A stretch of 64,000 bases of DNA from Acinetobacter bouvetii DSM 14964 = CIP 107468 (lineage in GTDB: Bacteria > Pseudomonadota > Gammaproteobacteria > Pseudomonadales > Moraxellaceae), in the NCBI RefSeq assembly GCF_000368865.1, contig NZ_KB849726.1:453634-517633 (forward strand), given 5' to 3'. The position numbers were made by a program, and so were the translations under genes. This document shows positions 46,245-54,262 of this stretch, piece by piece. Each line of letters begins with the position of its first letter. Position 1 is the first letter of the stretch. Under the pieces are notes generated by a model. It saw only the letters and a program-made list of their open reading frames with translations. It made no database searches and was not told the origin of the DNA.

Positions 46245-46385
46245 TTAAAGAATAAAAGTGTGGAGTAAATATGCACAGATCATCATGCCTAAAACAAAAA
46301 ATAGGCAGGCCATAGGCTCGACATGATATCGAGAAATCAGGCTGTGTCCGGCTTGCTGTATGTTTTCTTCTTGCACGATTTTCAT
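46245..46385 (-). CDS. 46-residue single-helix membrane protein (candidate)
   Basis: An ORF from ATG 46385 to TAA 46245 encodes MKIVQEENIQQAGHSLISRY followed by HVEPM and a hydrophobic helix (ACLFFVLGMMICAYLLHTFIL). The amphipathic, charged start plus one C-terminal transmembrane segment and a terminator 13 bp past the stop look like a real small membrane protein. The ribosome-binding site is weak (GGA 13 nt away). No family recognised. Confidence 0.45.
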   Translation of the reverse strand: MKIVQEENIQQAGHSLISRYHVEPMACLFFVLGMMICAYLLHTFIL

Positions 46386-46746
46386 AGATATTTATTGTCC
46401 GATCTATTTATCGTTAAATCCTATTTGTAATTTTTATTTTTACCATAAAATTTTGATTAAATAAAGTACTATGTTGATTAAAATTGCCAAACTGCTTGAT
46501 TTATTTTAAAAGATGAGTAAGAAGCATAAAAACTTACATATTTTCAGTCAGATAAAATTTAATTAAGAGATTTAAAATCCTCATAATTGAATATTAAATA
46601 ATCACGAAAAGGAATTAATTTTGAATTTATAAATGTGGATAAGTGCATTTAAGTTTGAATTTAAAATGCTGACTTTTGATTATTAATTGTGGATAAAATT
46701 TCAGCGGATTATCAATTATGTAATGAAATTGGCTATCAGCTAAAAT
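46386..46746. other. Very AT-rich 360-bp spacer with two DnaA boxes
   Basis: Non-coding by inspection. Apart from the two perfect DnaA boxes listed separately, no ORF or strong hairpin is seen. Confidence 0.5.
46634..46696 (+). promoter_or_regulatory. Pair of perfect DnaA boxes in an AT-rich spacer
   Basis: TGTGGATAA, the complement of the high-affinity DnaA box TTATCCACA, occurs at 46634-46642 and 46688-46696, same orientation, start sites 54 bp apart. No dnaA, dnaN, parAB or gidA is nearby, so this is not obviously oriC. It could be a DnaA titration or reactivation site, or chance in AT-rich DNA. Confidence 0.55.
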
Positions 46747-46747
46747 A

Positions 46748-46790
46748 AAAAAAGCCCAAGTCTGATTTGTACAGAAAGAGGCTTTTTTTT
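46748..46790 (-). terminator. Terminator of the 46.8-kb hypothetical gene
   Basis: AAAAAAGCC and GGCTTTTTTTT flank a 23-nt loop, 11 bp past the stop at 46801. Weak GC content, so efficiency is uncertain. Confidence 0.5.
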
Positions 46791-46800
46791 TAAATTTAAA

Positions 46801-47733
46801 TTAAGCAGATTTTGTGTAAATATTCGCCTGAATCCAAATGTTGCCGCGAATGAACTGGCCAACCTCATAATCTTTATAAGCTGGGTCTTTTGTGGCAATG
46901 CGGATCAGCACGGCGGGCTGATTTTCTTCATGAATTAAAGTGACATCGTAAAGCGTATAGTCCTGATTCATAAACTGCATGGATGATTTACCGACTACAT
47001 TGCCTTGAAACCAGGCTTCATCTTCCTGGCCCATGTTTTCGCCGTACAGGTAGGCCACCATTTTCGAAAAATCGACAGTGACAGGGGCTTTATCATCTTC
47101 AGACTGCGGTTCCCAAGCTTCAATCTGTTCCTGCAGGTTCGCAGGCGCCACGCCATTATTGGCGGCTAAAATATCGTTTAAAGCGCGGTGGTGTTTGATT
47201 GAGGCCGGGTCATCGACAACTAACTGCTCATGTTCGGCAACGGCTTCTAACTCATAGGCCCAGCCATTCAGCTGCACCAAATAGTCCTGACCCTTTTCGT
47301 ATTGGCTGTGGTTAACGCTGTACAGGCTGTCAAAGGCATATACGGAAGTGTCGGCGCCTAAATTTAAGCAGAGTACGGCTTGAATATTGGACTTGCAGGT
47401 AATAATCCGGTCAATGCTGGCCTTGAATTTATACGGGCTCTCGAAGCACGGAAATGCGGTTTTTACCGCTTTGGGTTTGTTGTTTTCAACTTCAATCACT
47501 TGAGTCAGCTGCACTGACGCTTTACTGGGGCCCTGAATCAGCCAGGTGCCGGTGTCCATATCGCATTCTGCAGCGCATAAGCCCATCGGCATCACAGGAG
47601 CATCCAGAGCTTGACCGAGCCATTGAGGAACATCGGTACACGGTTGTTCTGTTAATAAATTCCAGTGTTCAATGTGGCTACCGAAGTTCTGATCTTCAAT
47701 AGTGATCATTTCTGGTCTGTTCTGATTTTTCAT
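46801..47733 (-). CDS. Uncharacterised 310-residue cytoplasmic protein
   Basis: Starts MKNQNRPEMITIEDQNFGSH (ATG 47733). Acidic and soluble, with no signal peptide, membrane segment or recognised catalytic motif. The C-terminal ~70 residues (QDYTLYDVTLIHEENQPAVLIRIATKD...GQFIRGNIWIQANIY) look like an OB-fold-type beta domain, and the middle has a short helical LNDILAANNGVAPANLQEQI segment. No strong ribosome-binding site. Flanked by long AT-rich spacers, with no co-directional partner. Function unknown. Confidence 0.65.
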   Translation of the reverse strand: MKNQNRPEMITIEDQNFGSHIEHWNLLTEQPCTDVPQWLGQALDAPVMPMGLCAAECDMDTGTWLIQGPSKASVQLTQVIEVENNKPKAVKTAFPCFESPYKFKASIDRIITCKSNIQAVLCLNLGADTSVYAFDSLYSVNHSQYEKGQDYLVQLNGWAYELEAVAEHEQLVVDDPASIKHHRALNDILAANNGVAPANLQEQIEAWEPQSEDDKAPVTVDFSKMVAYLYGENMGQEDEAWFQGNVVGKSSMQFMNQDYTLYDVTLIHEENQPAVLIRIATKDPAYKDYEVGQFIRGNIWIQANIYTKSA

Positions 47734-48163
47734 AAGCACGATTGATGTTGGGTTGTATTTATGTATTAAATCGAGGGTTATTTGAAATTTTCAAGTCTTG
47801 AGCGCTAAATATTCCGTATTCAGCCGTTATTTTCAGTCTAGACCATGTCAAAATGGCTGCATAGAAGTGAATGCTCAAGATGCTGATGTGCAAAATCAAT
47901 AACGGCTTAGACATCTATTTTTATTTCATCTGGACATTTTTCTGCTTTAGCGTTCAATGAGATTGCATCAAGTCGTGGAACATGAAAAATCATCAAAAAA
48001 GCCAAGATTGGCAGGTCTGGGCTTTTTGGAACACGATAAGTCATTGAAAAATATTTAATAAATTTAAGAATTTCGCATAAGCTGTATTATGTTAATTTTA
48101 GAGTATCTAATCGTTTAAAATTCCATTAATTTAGATCAATTTTTATTTTAAGAGGATGCTAGT
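47734..48163. other. 430-bp spacer with an orphan terminator-like hairpin
   Basis: No credible ORF. AAAAAGCC (47996-48003) pairs with GGCTTTTT (48020-48027), a plus-strand terminator-like hairpin with no plus-strand gene upstream for more than 1.5 kb. It might end a small RNA starting between 47760 and 47950, or mark a lost gene. Confidence 0.4.
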
Positions 48164-48486
48164 TTGAAATTTAAATTAGTCATAGCTCTATTAAGTTTAA
48201 TTCTATTAGTTTGTTTATTGATAGATAAAACTATAAACACTACAGAAAACAAAAAATACATAGATAGAACAATTACTTATGATAATGATATACGTCAAAA
48301 ATATGGAGTTGTAAAAAAGTATTCTATAAAAAAGTAGGTAGAAGCTCTGTAGGTGCAAGTGCTGATTCTTATGACCATTACGATTACTACGATATCTATA
48401 TCAAGACTGATAAACGTAATGATCTGATTAGGATTAATTTATATAAGAACAAGCAAGGAAAAATTATCAGATATTACATAAAGTAA
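48164..48486 (+). pseudogene. Small exported protein, frameshifted at an A6 tract
   Basis: Starts at TTG 48164 with AGAGG 7 nt upstream. The first frame gives a signal-anchor (KFKLVIALLSLILLVCLLI), then IRQKYGVVKKYSIKK and a TAG at 48335-48337. The minus-one frame continues directly as VGRSSVGASADSYDHYDYYD and IYIKTDKRN...LYKNKQGKIIRYYIK to TAA 48486. One added A in the run 48328-48333 would restore about 107 residues. Codon use is far more AT-rich than the neighbours, suggesting acquired DNA. Family not recognised. Confidence 0.6.
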
Positions 48487-48735
48487 TCTACGCTCACTAT
48501 TTAACATAATGGCGATTATACGAATTTGCTTTGATAGAACCTAATTAAAGTGTCCAGGTGAGATAGGAATTTTTGTTCATTTATGTGTGGGACTAAGTGT
48601 CCATTAAAATAAGAATAAGCAGCTGATGCATTGAGCTTTCTCAATTTTTGAGAAACCTGTACACAAAATAGCGCAATTTCACGTATTTCTGTCATGTAGA
48701 TTTGTTAAAATGAAGTTCATACTTTTGCACTGGAA

Positions 48736-49215
48736 ATGATTGTGCTGCCATTTAAACTTTGGGTCGATGCGGATGCGCTGCCTAAAATTTTGCGTGAAGT
48801 GATTATTCGTGCTTCGGACCGCTATCAGCTTGAAGTGACCTTTGTCGCGAACCAAAATGTCGGCATTACGCCATCTGTGCGTATTAACTCAATTCAGGTC
48901 ATGAGCGGTGCAGATGCGGCGGATAAAGAAATTATCGACCGGATGAAAGAACATGACATCGTCATGACGCAAGATATTCCGCTGGCGGCGCAAGTGATTG
49001 AAAAGGGCGGTATTGCAATTCATCCGCGCGGTGAGGTGTATACCACTGCCAATGTTAAAGCGCGCCTGCATTTACGCGATTTTATGGACAGCCTGCGCGG
49101 TGCCGGAGTTCAAACGGGCGGGCCGCCGCCTATTTCAGAGCGGGATAAGCGTGAATTTTCAAGCAGTCTCGATCAAACCATTCAGAAGCAAAAGCGTAAA
49201 ACAGCTCAGCATTAA
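48736..49215 (+). CDS. yaiI: YaiI/YqxD family protein (DUF188)
   Basis: 159 residues. The start [21 protein letters not shown] and the motifs [10 protein letters not shown] and [18 protein letters not shown] are characteristic of the UPF0178/DUF188 family, whose fold is related to PIN/NYN nucleases. The conserved Asp residues (WVDADA, DAADK, TQDIPLA) would form a metal site. The C-terminal tail ([20 protein letters not shown]) is also conserved. Biological role not established. The DMT-family exporter gene follows after 18 bp. Confidence 0.9.
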   Translation: MIVLPFKLWVDADALPKILREVIIRASDRYQLEVTFVANQNVGITPSVRINSIQVMSGADAADKEIIDRMKEHDIVMTQDIPLAAQVIEKGGIAIHPRGEVYTTANVKARLHLRDFMDSLRGAGVQTGGPPPISERDKREFSSSLDQTIQKQKRKTAQH

Positions 49216-49233
49216 GGAACAAACAAGGCCATC

Positions 49234-50142
49234 ATGCCCTCAAAACTCAACTTAATGTCGACCTATGCCTTGCTGGTCTTTATCTGGTCAACGACGCCAC
49301 TCGCTATTGTTTGGAGTGTGGCAGATCTGCACAGCTTATGGGCCCTCGCATTGCGCTTTTTTATTGCTCTGCCTTTAGCCGCAATGCTGATGCTGATCCT
49401 GCGCACGAAACTGCCTTTGAATGCGCTGTCAATTCACAGCTATGTGGCGGGCGCATGCAGTTTCATCGGTTCACAAATTTTCACCTATTTGGCGACGGCC
49501 TATCTCAGTTCAGGCATTATTGCTTTAATGTTCGGCCTTGCGCCGATTATTACCGGATTAATCGGTTTTTTTGTGTTCAAAATCCGCCTCCGGCGCATGC
49601 AATGGCTGGGTATGCTGATTGCTGTTGGCGGGCTAGGGATTATTTGCATTGGCGGCAGTGAGCATCATGTACAGCCCATCGGAATTGCGTTGATGCTGCT
49701 GAGCGTATTCATTTATTGCGCTTCAATTTTTTGGGTGAAAAAGGTGAATGCGCCGCTTGAGCCGATGGCGCAGGCGACTGGTTCAATACTGGTGTCGGCG
49801 CTATTTGCACTATGCCTGCTGCCGTTTATCTGGTCTTATGCGCCAACAGAAATGCCGGGCGCCAGATCGCTGTTTGGATTGGCGTATGCGGTAGTCATGG
49901 CGTCGCTGGTGGCGATGTTCTGCTATTTTAAATTGGTGAAAAATGTTCAGGCGACCACACTGTCTTTAACCACAGTCCTGACGCCGATGATTGCGATGCT
50001 GGTTGGCGCGCTGCTGAATGATGAAAAAATCACCATTATGGTGTTTGTGGGAGCCGCTGTGCTGCTGACGGGCCTGTTTGTATATTTTTATCAGGATTTT
50101 AAGGCGAGCAGAGCACTCGCCCAAAAAATTAAGGCTGAATAA
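49234..50142 (+). CDS. EamA-domain DMT-family transporter
   Basis: 302 residues, about ten membrane helices in two EamA repeats. The first runs from YALLVFIWSTTPLAIVWSV to about residue 135; the second starts at GIALMLLSVFIYCASIFWVKK. Members export amino acids or other small metabolites. Substrate not inferable. Probably co-transcribed with yaiI. It is convergent with the PilZ gene, with only 4 bp between the stops. Confidence 0.9.
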   Translation: MPSKLNLMSTYALLVFIWSTTPLAIVWSVADLHSLWALALRFFIALPLAAMLMLILRTKLPLNALSIHSYVAGACSFIGSQIFTYLATAYLSSGIIALMFGLAPIITGLIGFFVFKIRLRRMQWLGMLIAVGGLGIICIGGSEHHVQPIGIALMLLSVFIYCASIFWVKKVNAPLEPMAQATGSILVSALFALCLLPFIWSYAPTEMPGARSLFGLAYAVVMASLVAMFCYFKLVKNVQATTLSLTTVLTPMIAMLVGALLNDEKITIMVFVGAAVLLTGLFVYFYQDFKASRALAQKIKAE

Positions 50143-50146
50143 AGCT

Positions 50147-50716
50147 TCAGTCCTTATGCTGGGTTAAAGAGACGCATTCTGAGAGTTTTACACGGTCTTG
50201 CGGATGCAGGGTAATAAAATAAGCCCCTGTGCGGTATTTGCCATTTTCTTCATGGCGGCTGTAAACCACTTGCGCAGTCGCGGCGATATGAAAGAAATTT
50301 TCGGGATGGCTGAGCGTGAGATGCAGGTAAGTGCCTTCTTGTATGGGATGCTCACTGAAAAAGCTTAAGCCGGTCTCTGAAAAATTCACATGTTCTGGAA
50401 TAGGTAACATGCTTTGTACAATTGCATCATACAAAGATCCCGTAATCAGGTTTAACTTTTGATTAAATAAGGATAATATTCGAGCAATTTGTTGATCTTT
50501 CTCAGCTAATTGTTCTAATTCGTAGTTAAGCGCGTGATCAAATTGATCTAATTCTGCAAGTAGTAGAAAATAGCGCGGCAAGACAAAATTAGGATCGTAA
50601 GGATCATTCAGCGCTACATCATCAGAAATGATCTGATAATTGATCCTCAAGGCAGCATCGATGCGTGACATAACGCGGCGTTCCGTGTTTCCGCTTTGAT
50701 GCTGTAAATTTTCCAT
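50147..50716 (-). CDS. PilZ-domain protein with separated c-di-GMP motifs
   Basis: 189 residues. ERRVMSRIDAALRINY near the N-terminus contains RxxxR and NFSETG near residue 111 matches (D/N)xSxxG, the two halves of the PilZ c-di-GMP site, but they are about 95 residues apart rather than the usual 20-30. The insert (LDQFDHALNYELEQLAEKDQQIARIL...) is helical. The C-terminal strands (YLHLTLSHPENFFHIAATAQVVYSR...YRTGAYFITLHPQDR) complete a PilZ barrel. Likely a c-di-GMP effector. It could respond to the GGDEF/EAL protein at 8.6-11.5 kb among others. Divergent from lolC. Confidence 0.7.
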   Translation of the reverse strand: MENLQHQSGNTERRVMSRIDAALRINYQIISDDVALNDPYDPNFVLPRYFLLLAELDQFDHALNYELEQLAEKDQQIARILSLFNQKLNLITGSLYDAIVQSMLPIPEHVNFSETGLSFFSEHPIQEGTYLHLTLSHPENFFHIAATAQVVYSRHEENGKYRTGAYFITLHPQDRVKLSECVSLTQHKD

Positions 50717-50735
50717 AATTATTACCTCGGACTAG

Positions 50736-51977
50736 ATGGTTATGTTTAAACCAATCTCGCTGTATATAGGGTTGAGATACACTCGCGCACGGCGCAGTAA
50801 CCACTTTATTTCTTTTATTGCTCTGGTTTCGATGATCGGCCTTACCCTAGGTGTAGCTGTACTCATTACCGTGTTATCCGTGATGAATGGTTTTGACCGA
50901 GAACTGAAAAACCGCGTCTTGGGAATGATACCTCAAGCCACTGTTTCTTCAACACAAATTTTAACAAATTGGCCGGAACTTGCAAAGAAAATTGAGCATC
51001 ATGAGCATGTGCAAGGCGTAGCGCCGTTTACGCAGCTTCAGGGCATGCTGACAGCGCAAGGCCAGGTCTCTGGGGTAATGGTCACGGGGATAGAACCGGA
51101 GTACGAAAAAAAGGTTTCGATTATTCAAGACCATATGGTTGAAGGCAGCATTGATAATCTGAAAAAAGGCGAATTCGGCATTGTGCTGGGCAAGCAATTG
51201 ACAGATGCATTAGGCCTGGGCTTGAATGACAGCATCACTTTGGTTTTACCGGAAGCGACACCGTCACCTGCGGGTGTTGTGCCGCGCTTTAAGCGCTTTA
51301 AAATTGTCGGCATTTTCAGTATTGGCGCCGAAGTGGATTCAATGATGGGCTATATTGCCCTGAATGATGCTTCGACCTTGCTTCGCCTGCCGGATGGCGC
51401 GCAAGGCATCCGCATGAAGCTGGATGATATTTTTGCAGCGCCGCAGGTGTCTCAGGAAATTGTCCGCGACTTGCCCGCCAATTTTTATGCATCTGACTGG
51501 ACCTATACGCACGGCAATCTGTTCAGCGCGATTCAGATGGAAAAAGCGATGGTCAGCCTATTGCTGTTCCTGATTGTTTTAGTGGCGGCATTTAATATTG
51601 TGTCTTCGCTGGTGATGGTGGTGACTGATAAAAAATCGGATATTGCAATTTTACGGACATTGGGCGCATCGCCTGCAACCATTACCCGAATCTTTATGGT
51701 GCAGGGAACGGTGATTGGCGTGATTGGCACGGTCTCTGGCGCTATCTTAGGCATTATCGCCGCATCCAGCATCAGCAGCGTGGTGGGCTGGCTCAACACG
51801 AGCCTAGGCTTGAATATGTTTGATGCATATTTTATTAACTATTTGCCCTCTTATTTGCGCTGGCAGGATGTGCTGATTATTGTGACCTTGTCATTCGGCT
51901 TAAGTTTTATTGCAACGATTTATCCTGCTTTCCGCGCAGCGAAAATTCAGCCAGCGGAGGCATTGCGTTATGAGTAA
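50736..51977 (+). CDS. lolC: Lipoprotein-releasing system permease LolC/LolE
   Basis: Inner-membrane subunit of the LolCDE ABC machine that extracts outer-membrane lipoproteins and hands them to LolA. 413 residues: first helix FISFIALVSMIGLTLGVAVLITVLSVMNGF, a large periplasmic domain, then three C-terminal helices (FLIVLVAAFNIVSSLVMVVTDKK, TLGASPATITRIFMVQG and the last near FGLSFIATIYPAFRAAKIQPAEALRYE). Only one permease gene is present before lolD, as in bacteria with a LolF-type homodimer. Overlaps lolD by 8 bp. Start at 50736 or 50742. Confidence 0.93.
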   Translation: MVMFKPISLYIGLRYTRARRSNHFISFIALVSMIGLTLGVAVLITVLSVMNGFDRELKNRVLGMIPQATVSSTQILTNWPELAKKIEHHEHVQGVAPFTQLQGMLTAQGQVSGVMVTGIEPEYEKKVSIIQDHMVEGSIDNLKKGEFGIVLGKQLTDALGLGLNDSITLVLPEATPSPAGVVPRFKRFKIVGIFSIGAEVDSMMGYIALNDASTLLRLPDGAQGIRMKLDDIFAAPQVSQEIVRDLPANFYASDWTYTHGNLFSAIQMEKAMVSLLLFLIVLVAAFNIVSSLVMVVTDKKSDIAILRTLGASPATITRIFMVQGTVIGVIGTVSGAILGIIAASSISSVVGWLNTSLGLNMFDAYFINYLPSYLRWQDVLIIVTLSFGLSFIATIYPAFRAAKIQPAEALRYE

Positions 51978-52656
51978 TGTAATTTTAGATGCGCAAAATA
52001 TTACTAAATCCTTTACCGACGGCAAATCTTCTGTTGATGTGATCCGCGGTTTATCACTGCAGGTCAAGGCAGGAGAGTTTGTTTCGATCGTCGGTTCCAG
52101 CGGCTCAGGCAAAAGCACCTTGCTGCATGTTCTCGGCGGTTTAGACCGTCCCACGTCTGGTCAGGTGATGATTAACGGCCAGCGCTTTGACACCTTAGGT
52201 GAGGCAGAGCGAGGCTATATCCGCAATGAGCATTTGGGCTTTGTCTACCAGTTCCATCATTTGCTCCCTGAATTCAGCGCGCTGGAAAATGTAGCCATGC
52301 CGCTGATGCTGCGCAAAGGCGCTTCGTATAAAGACGTGAAAAAGCAGGCTGAATATTTGCTTGAACGCGTAGGCTTATCTCACCGCTTAACGCATAAGCC
52401 AGGGGAGCTTTCCGGCGGCGAGCGCCAGCGCGTGGCTCTAGCCCGCGCATTGGTGACAAAGCCGAAGTTAATGATGGCGGATGAACCGACAGGCAATTTA
52501 GACCGCAAAACAGCGGTGAAAATTTTTGAGCTGCTGACCGAGCTGCGTAAAGAATTCAACATGGCGATGCTGATTGTTACCCATGATGAATACTTAGCGC
52601 AGTCGGCAGATGCTGTTCTGCATATGCAGGATGGCCTCTGGGTTGAAAAAGCCTAA
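51970..52656 (+). CDS. lolD: Lipoprotein-releasing system ATP-binding protein LolD
   Basis: 228-residue ABC ATPase powering LolCDE. Walker A GSSGSGKST, Q-loop YQFHHLLPE, signature LSGGERQR, Walker B LMMADEPTG and the H-loop VTHDE are intact. ATG 51970 (MSNVILDAQNITKSF) lies inside the lolC end, giving an 8-bp overlap and tight coupling; a longer in-frame start at 51910 is rejected. A terminator follows at 52684-52704, just ahead of comEC. Confidence 0.95.
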   Translation: MSNVILDAQNITKSFTDGKSSVDVIRGLSLQVKAGEFVSIVGSSGSGKSTLLHVLGGLDRPTSGQVMINGQRFDTLGEAERGYIRNEHLGFVYQFHHLLPEFSALENVAMPLMLRKGASYKDVKKQAEYLLERVGLSHRLTHKPGELSGGERQRVALARALVTKPKLMMADEPTGNLDRKTAVKIFELLTELRKEFNMAMLIVTHDEYLAQSADAVLHMQDGLWVEKA

Positions 52657-52683
52657 TTCATTTGAACTTTACGCTATAGATTG

Positions 52684-52704
52684 AAGCCCGCCTTGGCGGG
52701 CTTT
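52684..52704 (+). terminator. Terminator of lolCD
   Basis: AAGCCCGCCTTGGCGGGCTTT, a GC-rich stem with a short T-run, 27 bp past lolD. Confidence 0.75.
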
Positions 52705-52741
52705 ATTATTGCGCGCAATAAAGCAAAAAATAGAATAGAAA

Positions 52742-54262
52742 ATGCTGCAATGGTTTTGCCTTGGCTGGATTTTGGGCGTTTCCTGTATGGGCGCAATGTG
52801 GCTCAATCCTCAAGTGAGTTTTTGGACTGCGGTCAGTGCTGCGGCTATTTGGCTGATCGTGCAGCGCATGATGCATTCGTTCATTCAGCTTCAAAGCCTA
52901 TTACTCAAAATTTTGAATATCAGCCTGAGTATGCTGCTGGCTGCATATTTAGGATTTGGCTATACCAATAGCCAATTAGATCAGCGCCTTATGCAAGTGG
53001 AGCATAAGCCGGAATCCAGAGAGTTGCTTGTTTATATAGAACGTTTAAACGAGCTGAGTGATCGAAGCGTCCAGCAAAAAGTTTCTGTGCTGCACTCGAA
53101 TGGCTCAGTAAACGCTAAGCCGCCGCTGCAATATTTGGCCTATATTCCATTGGCGAATCTGCATTCAGCGCAGCAGGAGCTGCAATTAGGGCATTATTAC
53201 CGATTGCGCGGTGAACTGAGGCCAGCGCAAAGTTATGCCAGCGCGGGGGCATTTGATCAGGAAAAATGGTATCTGCAGCAAAATATTGCTTCAGGATTCC
53301 GCGTTAAGCATATTGAGCCGCTGACCGAGCAGCAGATGTATGCCTTGGGTTATGCAGGCCATATCAGACAGCATCAGCACTGGGTTCATCAATTTCCGTT
53401 TTGGATAGAGAAACAGCGCTTAAATTTCAGGGTGTTTATTCAGCATCAGCCTTTGGGGCATAAAGGCTTGATGCTGGCTTTACTTACCGGCGATGAAAGC
53501 CTGCTCAGCAAAGAAACAAAAATGCAGTTTCAGCGTTTTGGCATGAGTCACTTGCTGGCGATTTCAGGCCCGCATGTGGTAATTTTTGCCATGATGGTCA
53601 GCTGGCTGCTGCAGCGCCTAATTGCGCGCTATAGGCCGCAGCTGTATTTAATGATGCCCAGACAGTATCTGCTGATTTTACCATTTTTAAGCTGCGTCTT
53701 TATGTATTGTCTGTTTGCCGGGTTTGAAATTCCAGCAGTGCGGACACTCATGATGTGCTGTTTAGGCAGCATGCTTTTGCTGCTGAAGCAAAAAATACAG
53801 CCGCTGAAATTAATGCTGCTGAGTGGTTCTTTGCTATTGCTGATGGATCCATTCAGCATTTTATCTGCAGCGTTTTGGCTGTCCTATGGCGCATGTTTTA
53901 TCTTATTGCGCATTTATCAGACGCTGCAGCAACAGCAGTCCCAGCTTCAGCGGCAAACTGGCTGGAGGGCGAGGGCAATTTTATCATTGCGGTTATTGGC
54001 CGAATCGCAATGGAAAATCTTTCTAGCATTATTCCCGCTGATGGTTCTATTTTTTAAGCAGGTTTCATGGATTACTCCGCTCAGCAACATCGCGGCGATT
54101 CCTTGGCTTGGATTGATCGTTGTGCCTTTAGATATCGCGGCGGCGCTGAGCTATTATATTTCCGAGCGCATGGCTTCGCTGCTGTTTTTGCTGAACGATC
54201 AATGCCTGGCCGTGCTGCTGGCTTTTTTAGATGGGCTGGACACTTTATTCAGTCAGCACTGA
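52742..54262 (+). CDS. comEC: ComEC/Rec2 DNA-uptake channel, N-terminal and membrane part (split gene)
   Basis: 506 residues: an N-terminal helix pair (FCLGWILGVSCMGAMWL...), an OB-fold DUF4131 region (HYYRLRGELRPAQSYASAGAFDQEKWYLQQNIASG near residues 155-190) and the Competence domain with LLTGDESLLSKETKMQFQRFGMSHLLAISGPHV then many helices. This is the inner-membrane channel for single-stranded DNA in natural transformation (ComA in Acinetobacter literature). The frame ends LAFLDGLDTLFSQH then TGA, just where normal ComEC continues to the last helix and hydrolase domain; that part is encoded in the overlapping next ORF. The stop and next ATG share a base (TGATG). Confidence 0.88.
   Translation: MLQWFCLGWILGVSCMGAMWLNPQVSFWTAVSAAAIWLIVQRMMHSFIQLQSLLLKILNISLSMLLAAYLGFGYTNSQLDQRLMQVEHKPESRELLVYIERLNELSDRSVQQKVSVLHSNGSVNAKPPLQYLAYIPLANLHSAQQELQLGHYYRLRGELRPAQSYASAGAFDQEKWYLQQNIASGFRVKHIEPLTEQQMYALGYAGHIRQHQHWVHQFPFWIEKQRLNFRVFIQHQPLGHKGLMLALLTGDESLLSKETKMQFQRFGMSHLLAISGPHVVIFAMMVSWLLQRLIARYRPQLYLMMPRQYLLILPFLSCVFMYCLFAGFEIPAVRTLMMCCLGSMLLLLKQKIQPLKLMLLSGSLLLLMDPFSILSAAFWLSYGACFILLRIYQTLQQQQSQLQRQTGWRARAILSLRLLAESQWKIFLALFPLMVLFFKQVSWITPLSNIAAIPWLGLIVVPLDIAAALSYYISERMASLLFLLNDQCLAVLLAFLDGLDTLFSQH

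Noticed and set aside
47900..48620. TGTCC/GGACA stretches as ends of an IS3-type element
   Set aside because: Short matches only, no paired inverted ends and no transposase coding; cannot be supported.
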